In this document: positions 26,868 to 35,397 of the stretch, in pieces
Layout of the letters: every line of letters begins with the position of its first letter
Numbering within the stretch: the first letter of the stretch is position 1
Source of the DNA: Litoribrevibacter euphylliae
Lineage (GTDB): Bacteria; Pseudomonadota; Gammaproteobacteria; Pseudomonadales; Litoribrevibacteraceae
NCBI RefSeq assembly: GCF_042646085.1
Contig: NZ_JBHRSZ010000004.1
Coordinates: 1-64,000, forward strand
Length of the DNA stretch: 64,000 bases
Reading direction: 5' to 3'
Notes under the pieces: model-generated
Seen by the model: only the letters and a program-made list of their open reading frames with translations
Databases searched by the model: none
Told to the model about the DNA's origin: nothing
Made by a program: the position numbers and the translations under genes

Positions 26868-28418
26868 GTGGATCCGATTGAACTAGGGATATTAGTCAGT
26901 AGATTTGAATCCATCTGTGAAGAAATGGGCGCGATTTTGCAGCAATCCTCGTTTTCTCCGAACATTAAAGATCGGATGGATTTCTCTTGTGCCCTGTTTG
27001 ATGCCGACGGTGGTTTGTTAGCTCAAGCAGCTCATATTCCCGTACATCTTGGCAGCATGGCGTATGCTATGAAAGATATTGTGAGTCAGGTGGATTGGCA
27101 GTCCGGTGATGTTTTGGTTCTGAATAATCCATACATGGGCGGGACGCATTTACCGGACGTTACTATGGTTGCGCCGTTCTTTTATGAAGGACAGGTACAA
27201 GCCTTTATTGCTAATCGTGCTCATCACGCCAATATCGGTGCTGAAGCGCCAGGTTCCATGCCGCTATCTACTCACATCGATCAAGAAGGTATCTTGATTG
27301 ATCCTGTGAAATTAGTCGTCAACGGTCAAATGGATGAAGCTTTGCTGACAAAGATTAGTTCAGGCAATGCGCTATCTCGTGGTGATTTTTTAGCTCAGCT
27401 TGGATCGGTGCGTGCCGGTCTTGATCGTTTTTCTCATCTGGTAAATAAAATGAGTGTTGATGAGCTTCAGCAGGCTGTGTTCTCTTTGAACGCTTATGGT
27501 GAGAAGTTGGCGTTAGCAGCGTTTCAGCAAATACCCGATGGCGATTATGACGCATGTGATTATTTGGATGGCGATGGTATTCATCAGGATGACAACCATC
27601 ATATTCAGATTCAATTAAAGATCACGTCAAAGAATGGTCGATTGATTTTTGATTTTGAGGGAACAGATCCTCAAGTTCAGGGAAATGTGAATTGTCCGTT
27701 GTCGGTTGCCGCTGCGTCGGTGTTTTACGTATTGCGGTGTTTGATGCCTGATCAGGCGCCGAGTTGTGATGGTGTATTTCGAACCTTTGAAATCAAAGCG
27801 CCAAAAGGTTCTCTGCTAAATGCAAACTACCCATCTGCGGTTGCAGCCGGAAATGTGGAAACCTCCATGCGCGTTGTGGATGTTGTGATGAAGGCTTTAT
27901 CACACGCATTACCTGAGCGAATCAGTGCTGCCAGCCATGGTTCTATGAATAATGTGGCAATGGGATCGCGAAACTCTGAGATGGTAGGGCAGTGGGATTA
28001 TTACGAAACCATTGGTGGTGGGCTAGGCGCCAGTGCTTCAGCCAATGGCTTATCTGCCGTTCAGGCTCATATGACCAATACGTCTAACACACCCGTAGAA
28101 AGTCTCGAACTTCATTATCCTATTCGCGTCTTAAAGTATGCAATTCGAGAAGGCAGTGGCGGAAAAGGTGCCTTTTCTGGAGGTGACGGTATTGAACGTT
28201 GTTATCAGTTTAAAGAGGCTGCTCAAGTGACTCTGCTAACAGAACGTCGTGAACTGGCTCCTTATGGATTGGCTAAGGGTGAAGCCGCTGAGAAAGGGCT
28301 GAATCAACTGAATGATGAGGTGCTGCCAGGAAAGTGCTCGATAACCGTTAAGCCGAATGATCGATTAACAATCATGACAGCTGGTGGCGGTGGCTATGGT
28401 TCCCTTGAGAAACAATAG
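26868..28418 (+). CDS. Hydantoinase B/oxoprolinase-family protein (HyuB-like), solitary
   Basis: 516 residues covering the whole HyuB domain: DPIELGILVSRFESICEEMG at the start, NNPYMGGTHLPDVTMVAP, and the C-terminal GGGGYGSLE. Hydantoinase B proteins form ATP-dependent hydrolases or carboxylases together with a HyuA subunit; no hyuA is in the neighbourhood. Substrate cannot be given. Start is GTG 26868 with AGAGGG upstream. Confidence 0.88.
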   Translation: MDPIELGILVSRFESICEEMGAILQQSSFSPNIKDRMDFSCALFDADGGLLAQAAHIPVHLGSMAYAMKDIVSQVDWQSGDVLVLNNPYMGGTHLPDVTMVAPFFYEGQVQAFIANRAHHANIGAEAPGSMPLSTHIDQEGILIDPVKLVVNGQMDEALLTKISSGNALSRGDFLAQLGSVRAGLDRFSHLVNKMSVDELQQAVFSLNAYGEKLALAAFQQIPDGDYDACDYLDGDGIHQDDNHHIQIQLKITSKNGRLIFDFEGTDPQVQGNVNCPLSVAAASVFYVLRCLMPDQAPSCDGVFRTFEIKAPKGSLLNANYPSAVAAGNVETSMRVVDVVMKALSHALPERISAASHGSMNNVAMGSRNSEMVGQWDYYETIGGGLGASASANGLSAVQAHMTNTSNTPVESLELHYPIRVLKYAIREGSGGKGAFSGGDGIERCYQFKEAAQVTLLTERRELAPYGLAKGEAAEKGLNQLNDEVLPGKCSITVKPNDRLTIMTAGGGGYGSLEKQ

Positions 28419-28568
28419 AAGTGCCATTGAGTCAACTTATTGTATTTTATCTGAGCGTTTTAGTAGGAATTGAATTCAATAGTCGTTAAAATGCGGCTAT
28501 CTAACTAACAAAGCTTTGTTTCTGTGCCGGAACAAAGCCAGATTTATGAAATAACCGGTGAGGTAGTG

Positions 28569-28904
28569 ATGTCTGATACTATTGAGCGCATTAAGCAACA
28601 AATCTCTGAAAATCCAATTCTTCTTTACATGAAAGGCAGCCCAAAACTACCTCAATGTGGTTTTTCTTCTCAAGCGTCTCAAGCTGTTATGGCTTGTGGT
28701 GAGCGTTTTGCGTTTGTGGATATTCTTCAAAATCCGGACATCCGTGCAGAACTGCCAAAATACGCAAACTGGCCAACGTTCCCACAGCTATGGATCAACG
28801 GTGAGTTGATTGGTGGTTGTGACATCATCGTTGAGATGTACCAGAAAGGTGAACTGAAGCCTTTGATTGAAGAAGCAGCGAAAGCCGCGGCGCAAGATTC
28901 TTAA
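28569..28904 (+). CDS. grxD: Monothiol glutaredoxin, Grx4 family
   Basis: 111 residues with the CGFS active site (PQCGFSSQA), the KGSPKLPQ stretch and WPTFPQLWINGELIGGCDI. Grx4 proteins bind and pass on 2Fe-2S clusters. ATG 28569 is preceded by GAGGT; an earlier start at 28524 would add 15 residues not typical of the family. A bidirectional terminator follows. Confidence 0.95.
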   Translation: MSDTIERIKQQISENPILLYMKGSPKLPQCGFSSQASQAVMACGERFAFVDILQNPDIRAELPKYANWPTFPQLWINGELIGGCDIIVEMYQKGELKPLIEEAAKAAAQDS

Positions 28905-28934
28905 TTAAACCTTTACACGTTTGATTAGATAGTT

Positions 28935-28969
28935 AAAAAGGCGATGTCAGCAATGGCATCGCCTTTTTT
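28935..28969. terminator. Bidirectional terminator between grxD and the tonB-like gene
   Basis: AAAAAGGCGATG pairs with CATCGCCTTTTT around a 10-base loop (28947-28956), with A and T runs on the two sides. It serves the convergent genes grxD and tonB-like. Confidence 0.88.
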
Positions 28970-29858
28970 ATTCATCAAAAAAACTTAGAGGGATATTCAT
29001 GGTGTACTCTTTACCCTCGATGTTTTCAGGTATCGGGGGCAAGGGGCTAGCTAGTAGTACTTTTTGCTTTATTGCCTGATCGACTTCGTTGTTACCACTG
29101 CTCGATACGACCGATGCGAAAATAATCGTACCATTTCTCCACCAGGTTGCTTTTATAGTGATGGGATCTAATTTTTCTCCTGGCGTTGTGGTTACTTTTA
29201 GAGCTTGCTTATTTATAACCCACGCAAGGACTTGTGCCTCGTACTCTTGAGTTGCTGTTAGTTCTGGAGTTTCAACTTCTTCACTTTTAACGGACTTTTG
29301 GCTACCTGCATCTGATCTTTTCTTGGCTTCTTTTTCTTGTGATGCTCTCAACTCGGAAATTTTTATATCTTCATCTTGTTCAACCGGTTTAGGTTGTTCC
29401 TCAGTGTCTCTGTCTTTATGTCCTTGTACCTCTTGAGGTGGTCGCTTGTTGGTCTGTATGGTTTTGGTGTTTAAGTGATGGGTAGAAATCTCATCCGCTT
29501 CTATTGAAGGAGGTTTGGGCGTTTGAATGTTTACTTTAGCTGAACTGGATTTTTCTCGTGATTTAACGTTTTCTGAACCAGCTTGATCCTTTTTTTCAAG
29601 CGTTTTGGATTCTTCCAAATGTTCGTTCTCTTTTTTAGATTCTTTACTGGCAACGGATTCTAGGTCGCCTTTAACATCTTTTTGAAGTGCTTCTCGGGTA
29701 TTTATGTTTGCTTGATGTGTGTTTAGCTGAACCTCAACCGAATAGGTAGGTTCTTTTAACGGAATCGGGATAATCTCAGGCGTTGGATACAGCACGACAA
29801 TATGCCCTGCTAGAGCAAGGAGTAAGGTAAGGGTGAGTCGAAGGTGGCTCTTACGCAT
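28968..29858 (-). CDS. TonB-like energy transducer protein
   Basis: About 296 residues: a short cytoplasmic start, one membrane helix (about 8-25), a long charged Lys/Glu-rich spacer (about 45-210) and a TonB C-terminal-like domain (about 215-296, with TIKATWWRNGTIIFASVVSSSG and PLPPIP). This is the TonB/TolA layout, linking proton-motive force to the outer membrane. The spacer is Lys/Glu-rich and not Pro-rich, and no exbB/exbD is adjacent. The start is uncertain: ATG 29858 gives a typical TonB N-terminus, while a TTG at 29906 would add 16 residues. Confidence 0.72.
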   Translation of the reverse strand: MRKSHLRLTLTLLLALAGHIVVLYPTPEIIPIPLKEPTYSVEVQLNTHQANINTREALQKDVKGDLESVASKESKKENEHLEESKTLEKKDQAGSENVKSREKSSSAKVNIQTPKPPSIEADEISTHHLNTKTIQTNKRPPQEVQGHKDRDTEEQPKPVEQDEDIKISELRASQEKEAKKRSDAGSQKSVKSEEVETPELTATQEYEAQVLAWVINKQALKVTTTPGEKLDPITIKATWWRNGTIIFASVVSSSGNNEVDQAIKQKVLLASPLPPIPENIEGKEYTMNIPLSFFDE

Positions 29859-29975
29859 CCCGGGTAGTCGATTCGTGAACAGTAGTTTCGAGTGTACCAG
29901 TTTCAAACCACATGAAAACAGCTAATACGTTGATTTGTTTATTAAATAGTCAAAGTTAATGCGGTTGTCGAGTTG

Positions 29976-30012
29976 ATAGTTTTTATTTATCGGTGCGATA
30001 GGAAAAATTAAC
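29976..30012 (+). promoter_or_regulatory. Candidate OxyR site upstream of the peroxiredoxin gene
   Basis: The sequence fits ATAG-N7-TTAT-N7-ATAG-N7-TAAC with exact 7-base spacings, compared with the OxyR pattern ATAG-N7-CTAT repeated. I count about 15 of 20 conserved positions. It lies about 130 bases upstream of the peroxiredoxin start codon. Confidence 0.4.
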
Positions 30013-30141
30013 TAATCTGTTGGGTAGGATTCTAAATATCGCGCGTGTATGATTGATTCACTTTCGATATAGGTGCCCAAATCCCTCTTGATAAGGCACT
30101 CCGTTTTTATCGCATTACTTTCATTTTTAAGGAGCAACGCA

Positions 30142-30744
30142 ATGAGCGTATTAGTTGGCAAGAAAGCCCCAGACTTCACAGTTCCAGCCGTTCTTGGTTC
30201 TGGTGAAATTGTAGATTCTTTCACTCTTTCAGAAGCAATCAAAGGTAAGTACGGTCTAGTATTTTTCTATCCTCTAGACTTCACTTTCGTATGTCCTTCT
30301 GAGCTTTTGGCTCTTGACCACCGTATGGACAAATTCAAAGAGCTAGGTGTTGAAGTTATCGGTGTTTCTATCGATTCTCACTTCACTCACAACGCTTGGA
30401 GAAACACTCCTGTAAATGAAGGCGGTATCGGTGCTGTTAAGTACACGCTAGCGGCTGACATGACTCACGAAATCTGTAAAGCATACGACGTTGAGTCTGA
30501 AGGTGGTGTTGCATTCCGTGGTGCTTTCCTAATCGACAAAGAAGGTAACGTTCGTTCTCAAATCGTTAACGATCTACCACTAGGTCGTAACATGGACGAG
30601 CTAGTTCGTCTAGTTGAAGCGCTTCAGTTCCACGAAGAGCACGGTGAAGTTTGCCCAGCTGGTTGGAACAAAGGTGACAAAGGTATGGATGCTTCTCCTG
30701 AAGGTGTGGCTAAGTACCTATCTGAAGAAGCTGACAAGCTTTAA
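30142..30744 (+). CDS. Typical 2-Cys peroxiredoxin (AhpC/TSA family)
   Basis: 200 residues. Peroxidatic Cys in FYPLDFTFVCPSE, resolving Cys in GEVCPAGW, and the conserved Arg in DLPLGR. It reduces hydrogen peroxide and organic peroxides. ATG 30142 has AAGGAG seven bases upstream; the upstream extension to 30073 is not expected. Codon choice is biased as in highly expressed genes. A similar peroxiredoxin gene lies next to rnt and near grxD in Pseudomonas (recalled), which supports orthology. Candidate OxyR site at 29976-30012. Confidence 0.96.
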   Translation: MSVLVGKKAPDFTVPAVLGSGEIVDSFTLSEAIKGKYGLVFFYPLDFTFVCPSELLALDHRMDKFKELGVEVIGVSIDSHFTHNAWRNTPVNEGGIGAVKYTLAADMTHEICKAYDVESEGGVAFRGAFLIDKEGNVRSQIVNDLPLGRNMDELVRLVEALQFHEEHGEVCPAGWNKGDKGMDASPEGVAKYLSEEADKL

Positions 30745-30836
30745 TTTGAAGCTATTGCGCTAACTGAGTTGTTGTTAAAAACTCAGTTGCGCTCATGATG
30801 CTTCTGAAATCTGAGGTCATGATGTGATCTTGGATT

Positions 30837-30867
30837 AAAAAGAGCCTCTTAGGAGGCTCTTTTTTTA
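30837..30867. terminator. Bidirectional terminator, peroxiredoxin and acyltransferase genes
   Basis: GAGCCTC (30842-30848 region) pairs with GAGGCTC (30853-30859) with flanking A and T runs. It overlaps the stop of the minus-strand acyltransferase gene. Confidence 0.88.
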
Positions 30868-31914
30868 TGCTTGTCTATTTTTGATATGACGATAGCTGTT
30901 TGCGTAGCTTTGAATGAGTTGATTTCGAGCAGCAACAGGCAGAGGTTGGGTGCGCTCTTTGATCTGTTGGGCTGTTGTGTTGAGGTGTTCAGGCACGGTT
31001 GTTTTATTTACAAGATGGTAGGCGGTTTGGTGGGTGTCGAACAACTGATAGTGTTGATGGATATGTTCATCCACTTGTTGTGTAACATTCTCAATGTCGT
31101 CAGAAGGTTTGAGTGGCGCCCCAAAGTGAAGTTCTACCTGCCCTTGGCATCGGTCTAAGCTATCAATCAAATGTTCCATGGTATCGGTACGTGTTGCGGT
31201 GGAATATTCACTGCCCGACAGGCCTTTCAAGTAGGTTTCTAAGGCTTTGTGGGTATCGGATGGGTCCCATTGATAGCTGATGGCGACCGGGATAATGGAT
31301 TGTTGAGATAAGAACTCTGCTTGTGACTGGCCTTTGTTTTTGGCCATGGTCAGCATTTTTAGCACTGCAGGATTCGTTTGATCAATGCCGTTCTTTGCTC
31401 GACCTTCTCGTTGAGCAATCCAGATATTATTGCTTTCTAAAGAGCGTTGAATTTGGTTACTCAATTTTTTGAGTGTAACGAACTTCTGTTTTAGTGGCAT
31501 GTTGCCGCGAGGCACTTCCAGGCAACCCGCCAATTTCATTAAAGTCGCCATTGAGGGCTCTTCGGTCAGGTTACTGCCAATGGTACTACGCGCGGCTGAA
31601 TATCCATGAGTAAGCAAGGCATGATTGACCAGCACCGGGTCCAATAAAATATCTCGATGGTTACTGACGAAGATATGGTGTCTGTTTTTACTTAATGCTT
31701 CTAATCCCGATACCCGAATAGCTTCGAATCGACGTTTTACCCAATGACTAAAGAACACCATGAATGCGGTAACGTCGGATGGTATGTCGTCGGACGATGT
31801 ATTGTCGTGGTATTTAATTTGTAAGTGTTGAAGTAACTCTTGGACTTGAAAAGAATTGCTTTGGCTACGAATGGGGTGGGTTGATTGTTCTGCATGAAAA
31901 GCCGTTGATTGCAT
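30865..31914 (-). CDS. PlsC-like glycerolipid acyltransferase family protein
   Basis: About 349 residues with the acyltransferase motif I as NHRDILLDP (usual NHxxxxD), a motif III-like block QREGRAKNG and a motif IV-like IIPVAISYQW. It should transfer an acyl chain to a glycerophosphate-type acceptor, but the exact substrate is open. No strong membrane helix is seen. The start is unsure: ATG 31914 is chosen; the frame stays open to 32049 (TTG). It is divergent from fabA with a short shared promoter region, so it probably belongs with the fatty-acid island. Confidence 0.85.
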   Translation of the reverse strand: MQSTAFHAEQSTHPIRSQSNSFQVQELLQHLQIKYHDNTSSDDIPSDVTAFMVFFSHWVKRRFEAIRVSGLEALSKNRHHIFVSNHRDILLDPVLVNHALLTHGYSAARSTIGSNLTEEPSMATLMKLAGCLEVPRGNMPLKQKFVTLKKLSNQIQRSLESNNIWIAQREGRAKNGIDQTNPAVLKMLTMAKNKGQSQAEFLSQQSIIPVAISYQWDPSDTHKALETYLKGLSGSEYSTATRTDTMEHLIDSLDRCQGQVELHFGAPLKPSDDIENVTQQVDEHIHQHYQLFDTHQTAYHLVNKTTVPEHLNTTAQQIKERTQPLPVAARNQLIQSYANSYRHIKNRQA

Positions 31915-32120
31915 CTGAATGTACCGATAACTGACTGATAATAAATGTGAAAAATTGTGATAACCAGATAGTAAAAGGTATCGCTGATTGAGCCTATAGC
32001 AGAAATGAAGGTTGATTCGAGATGTCAAATGGTTGAGTCCATGAGTCAAGCGAAGAGGTGCCTAGCTGACTTAAAGTAGCCAACATCAAATGATTCAGGC
32101 TTTAGTGAAAGGAGGCCGAC

Positions 32121-32669
32121 ATGCTACAGGCAGTTATTCCCCAAGAGCGTTTTAACAAGGAAGTAATTTCAAAAGACAGCTTAACCAAAGAAGAGTTAAG
32201 TGCATCCATCCTCACTCAAGAGAATGATTCGTTGGGCGACTTCAAAATGATGTTGCCACAAGGCGAGATGCAATTGCTTGATCGCGTTGTGCATCTAAGT
32301 AAAGACGGTGGTAATTACGGACGCGGCGAAGTGATTGCAGAGTTCGATATCCACCCGGACCTATGGTTTTTTAAATGCCACTTTCCAGGCGATCCTATTA
32401 TGCCTGGATGTCTTGGCATTGATGCGCTATGGCAGACCTTGGGTGTGTTCCTTGCGTGGCAGGGACATTCAGGAAAATGTCGTGCTTTAGGTGTGAGTGA
32501 TGTGAAGTTTGGTGGTGAAATCCTGCCGGACACCAAAAAGGTTCAATTTCATGTTCACGTAAAGCGCATCATACAGCGCGGTATGACTCTAGCACTAGGT
32601 GATGGCGTTGTATTGGCTGACGGCCAAGAAATTTACAGCGCTAAAAACTTAAAAGCGGCTCTTATTTAA
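32121..32669 (+). CDS. fabA: 3-hydroxydecanoyl-ACP dehydratase/isomerase
   Basis: 182 residues. Active-site His in CHFPGDPIMPGCLG and Asp in GIDALWQ, FKRI-type VKRIIQRG, and ALGVSDVKFGGEILP as in FabA. It dehydrates 3-hydroxydecanoyl-ACP and isomerises the trans-2 bond to cis-3, the entry to anaerobic unsaturated fatty-acid synthesis. Compared with E. coli FabA (172 residues) it has a longer N-terminus. AAAGGAGG lies five bases before the ATG. It is the first gene of the fabA-fabB-fabV series. Confidence 0.96.
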   Translation: MLQAVIPQERFNKEVISKDSLTKEELSASILTQENDSLGDFKMMLPQGEMQLLDRVVHLSKDGGNYGRGEVIAEFDIHPDLWFFKCHFPGDPIMPGCLGIDALWQTLGVFLAWQGHSGKCRALGVSDVKFGGEILPDTKKVQFHVHVKRIIQRGMTLALGDGVVLADGQEIYSAKNLKAALI

Positions 32670-32725
32670 CGCGTTCAGTACGTAATCCTATAACCCTGCG
32701 AACAGTGAATAAAGGTAAAGATAGA

Positions 32726-33976
32726 ATGAGACGAGTAGTCATCACGGGTGCTGGTATTGTCTCCAGTTTGGGTAATTCTTTGGATGAAGTCAGCCGTTCC
32801 TTGAAAGAAGGCCGAAGTGGCATTGCGACTAATGACAGCTTTAAAGAAGTGGGCATGCGTTCGCACATCAGCGGATCTATTGATTTTGATACAGCAGCGT
32901 TAGTGCCTAAGCGAGTGGCCCGTTTTATGGGGCGAGGTGGTGCCTATGGCTACCACGCGATGGAGCAAGCACTAGAAAGCAGCGGCTTAACCCGAGAAGA
33001 GATTTCAAACGAACGGGTCGGCTTGATCATTGGTTCCGGTGGTGGTGCTACCGATGAAATTCTGGATTCAGTTGAAGTGATGCGTGCCAAAGGCATTCGT
33101 AAAGTCGGGCCCTATCGTGTTACACGAGGCATGCACAGTTCAACGGTTGCTTGTCTGGCGACGGCTTTTGAAATTCGTGGTGTGAGTTATGCGGTGACTT
33201 CGGCTTGTGCGACCAGTGCGCATGCCATAGGTTCAGCGTATGAGCAGATTCTTCTGGGAAAACAAGATGTAATGTTTGCTGGTGGCAGTGACGACATCCA
33301 TTGGACGATGGCACTTCAGTTCGATGCGATGGGCGCACTGTCGACCGCATATAACGATCAACCTCAGAATGCGTCTCGACCTTACGATGCTTCTCGTGAT
33401 GGCTTTGTGATTTCCGGTGGTGCAGGCGTTCTTGTGCTGGAAGATCTGGAACATGCGCTTAACCGAGGTGCCAACATTCTTGCTGAGATTACCGGTTTTG
33501 GTGCCACCAGTGATGGCGACGACATGGTTCAGCCGTCGGGTGAAGGCGCGATCCGTTGTATGAAACAAGCGATGGGTGGCAGATTAGAGATTGATTACGT
33601 CAATGCTCACGGCACATCCACACGCATAGGTGATGTCAAAGAGCTTAATGCGATACAAGCGGTGTTTCCTAGTCAAGCTCCGCCTGTCTCATCGACCAAA
33701 GCGTTAGGTGGCCATGCCATTGGTGCGGCGGGTGTGCACGAAGCCATACATTGTCTGTTGATGATGCGAGATGGTTTTATTGTTGGTAGTCATAACTTGG
33801 AAATCGTCGATGACATCGTGTCTGAATATCCGATTTGTCGTGCTACTCAAGAAGCCAAGTTGGATCGTGTGATGTCGAACAGTTTTGGGTTTGGTGGTAC
33901 CAATGCAAGCTTGGTGTTTGAGCGCTTTGATCCGGAAAGTGTGGCAAGCATTCAGCCGGAGAGGGACGTAGCATGA
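32726..33976 (+). CDS. fabB: 3-oxoacyl-ACP synthase I
   Basis: 416 residues. Active-site Cys in TSACATSAHAIG, the two catalytic His in NAHGTSTRIGD and GGHAIGAAG, and the C-terminal SNSFGFGGTNASLVF. KAS I elongates the cis-3 product of FabA, so fabA and fabB together form the unsaturated branch. ATG 32726 is preferred over a GTG at 32705. The stop overlaps the fabV start (ATGA at 33973-33976), showing translational coupling. Confidence 0.95.
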   Translation: MRRVVITGAGIVSSLGNSLDEVSRSLKEGRSGIATNDSFKEVGMRSHISGSIDFDTAALVPKRVARFMGRGGAYGYHAMEQALESSGLTREEISNERVGLIIGSGGGATDEILDSVEVMRAKGIRKVGPYRVTRGMHSSTVACLATAFEIRGVSYAVTSACATSAHAIGSAYEQILLGKQDVMFAGGSDDIHWTMALQFDAMGALSTAYNDQPQNASRPYDASRDGFVISGGAGVLVLEDLEHALNRGANILAEITGFGATSDGDDMVQPSGEGAIRCMKQAMGGRLEIDYVNAHGTSTRIGDVKELNAIQAVFPSQAPPVSSTKALGGHAIGAAGVHEAIHCLLMMRDGFIVGSHNLEIVDDIVSEYPICRATQEAKLDRVMSNSFGFGGTNASLVFERFDPESVASIQPERDVA

Positions 33977-35178
33977 TGGTGATTGAGCCCAAAATTCGAG
34001 GCTTTATGTGTACCACGGCTCATCCCGAAGGATGCAAAGCCAATATTGATGCTCAGATCAAACAGGTTCAAACCTGGGCGAAAACTCAAGATCTGACCGA
34101 TAAGCCTAAACGCGTATTGATTATTGGTGGCTCGGCCGGTTATGGCTTATCCAGTCGAATTTTATGCGCAGCTGGATATGGTGCGACAACTCTGTCAGTT
34201 TCGATGGAGAAACCTCCTAAGGAAACGAAGTCTGCGACGGCGGGTTGGTATAACAATCACTTCTTAGAACGTTGGGTTGAACAACAAGGTGGCCAAGCCT
34301 CTTCAATCTTTGGTGATGCGTTTTCGGACGAGGTGAAACAGCAAGTCGCGGATGAAATCCGTAACACCATGAAGCAGGTTGATCTGGTGGTTTATAGCCT
34401 TGCTGCGCCAAGACGCAATAAAACCATTCAAGGTGAACCGGTCACTTATCAATCGGTGATCAAGCCGATTGGCAACGCCATCGACGTCAGGACTGTAGAT
34501 ACGGCTTCCGGGCAGATGAAACACTTTGAACTGGAAGCGGCTTCAGAGCAGGAAATCGATAATACCGTCGCAGTGATGGGCGGTGAAGATTGGTTTGACT
34601 GGATGTCGTTGTTAAACGCAGAAGGTCTACTCAGTGATCAGATCCAAACGGTTGCGTTCAGTTACCTTGGTGGTGAGTTAACTAAGGCTATCTACGGTGC
34701 TGCCACTTTGGGTGCGGCCAAGGAAGATGTGGAACGCTATTGTTTGCGCATTAATCACTTGCTGAATTCAGACACTCATTCGCCCGTAGCGAAAGTGGCG
34801 GTATTAAAAGCCATTGTGACGCAATCCAGTGCCGCTATTCCGTCTTTGCCTTTGTACATTTCGGTGCTGTATCGAGTGATGAAGTCACAAGGTAGTCACG
34901 AAGGGTGTTTGGATCAAATTGTTCGGCTCTTTGATAGCGGACTTTATCCTCAGGCGGATCAGCACTGTGCGAAGGATAAACCCTATCGCTATCGCTTAGA
35001 TGACAGAGAGCTGCAACCTGAAGTTCAGCAAGCAGTGACTGAACTTTGGAATCAGGTTTCAGAAGAAAACCTGGAATCCACCACAGACTTTTCTGGCTAT
35101 CGATCAGATTTTTTAAAGCTGTTTGGATTTGATTGGCCAGACATCAATTATCAACAGGGAGTGTCACCCATTCCCTAA
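33973..35178 (+). CDS. fabV: FabV-type trans-2-enoyl-ACP (CoA) reductase
   Basis: 401 residues. FabV features: start VIEPKIRGFMCTTAHPEGC, NAD-binding VLIIGGSAGYGLSSRI, the Y-X8-K catalytic pair in IYGAATLGAAKEDVE, and a C-terminal helical region ending FGFDWPDINY. It carries out the last reduction of each elongation round. FabV enzymes are known for low sensitivity to triclosan. The start overlaps the fabB stop. Confidence 0.95.
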   Translation: MMVIEPKIRGFMCTTAHPEGCKANIDAQIKQVQTWAKTQDLTDKPKRVLIIGGSAGYGLSSRILCAAGYGATTLSVSMEKPPKETKSATAGWYNNHFLERWVEQQGGQASSIFGDAFSDEVKQQVADEIRNTMKQVDLVVYSLAAPRRNKTIQGEPVTYQSVIKPIGNAIDVRTVDTASGQMKHFELEAASEQEIDNTVAVMGGEDWFDWMSLLNAEGLLSDQIQTVAFSYLGGELTKAIYGAATLGAAKEDVERYCLRINHLLNSDTHSPVAKVAVLKAIVTQSSAAIPSLPLYISVLYRVMKSQGSHEGCLDQIVRLFDSGLYPQADQHCAKDKPYRYRLDDRELQPEVQQAVTELWNQVSEENLESTTDFSGYRSDFLKLFGFDWPDINYQQGVSPIP

Positions 35179-35190
35179 AGAAATCGTTGA

Positions 35191-35227
35191 AACGCATTTG
35201 TTTTCAGAACTTTAGAATGAATGCGTT
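35191..35227 (+). promoter_or_regulatory. Inverted repeat between fabV and the carboxylase gene
   Basis: AACGCATT (35191-35198) and AATGCGTT (35220-35227) form an 8-bp perfect inverted repeat with a 21-base spacer and no T-tract. It may be an operator or weak hairpin. The 219-base gap 35179-35397 also contains CACGATTAG/CTAATTGTG, an imperfect inverted repeat. Confidence 0.3.
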
Positions 35228-35397
35228 ATCTAATTAATTTCGCCGTAAAGTGCCTCTTTTTGAGCTCGTAATTACACGATTAGCGACCGAGTGACTCTAA
35301 TTGTGTTGGGAAATGTGTTGCTTGAGATCGGGCTTTATTCATCGTTATTGGCACTTTTTTCGTATCCGCGGCTGATTGGCAAATGGAGGTAAGTAGT

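Noticed and set aside
26717..26965. Possible 82-residue minus-strand protein
   Set aside because: It overlaps the hydantoinase B start and its promoter region and shows no protein-like features.
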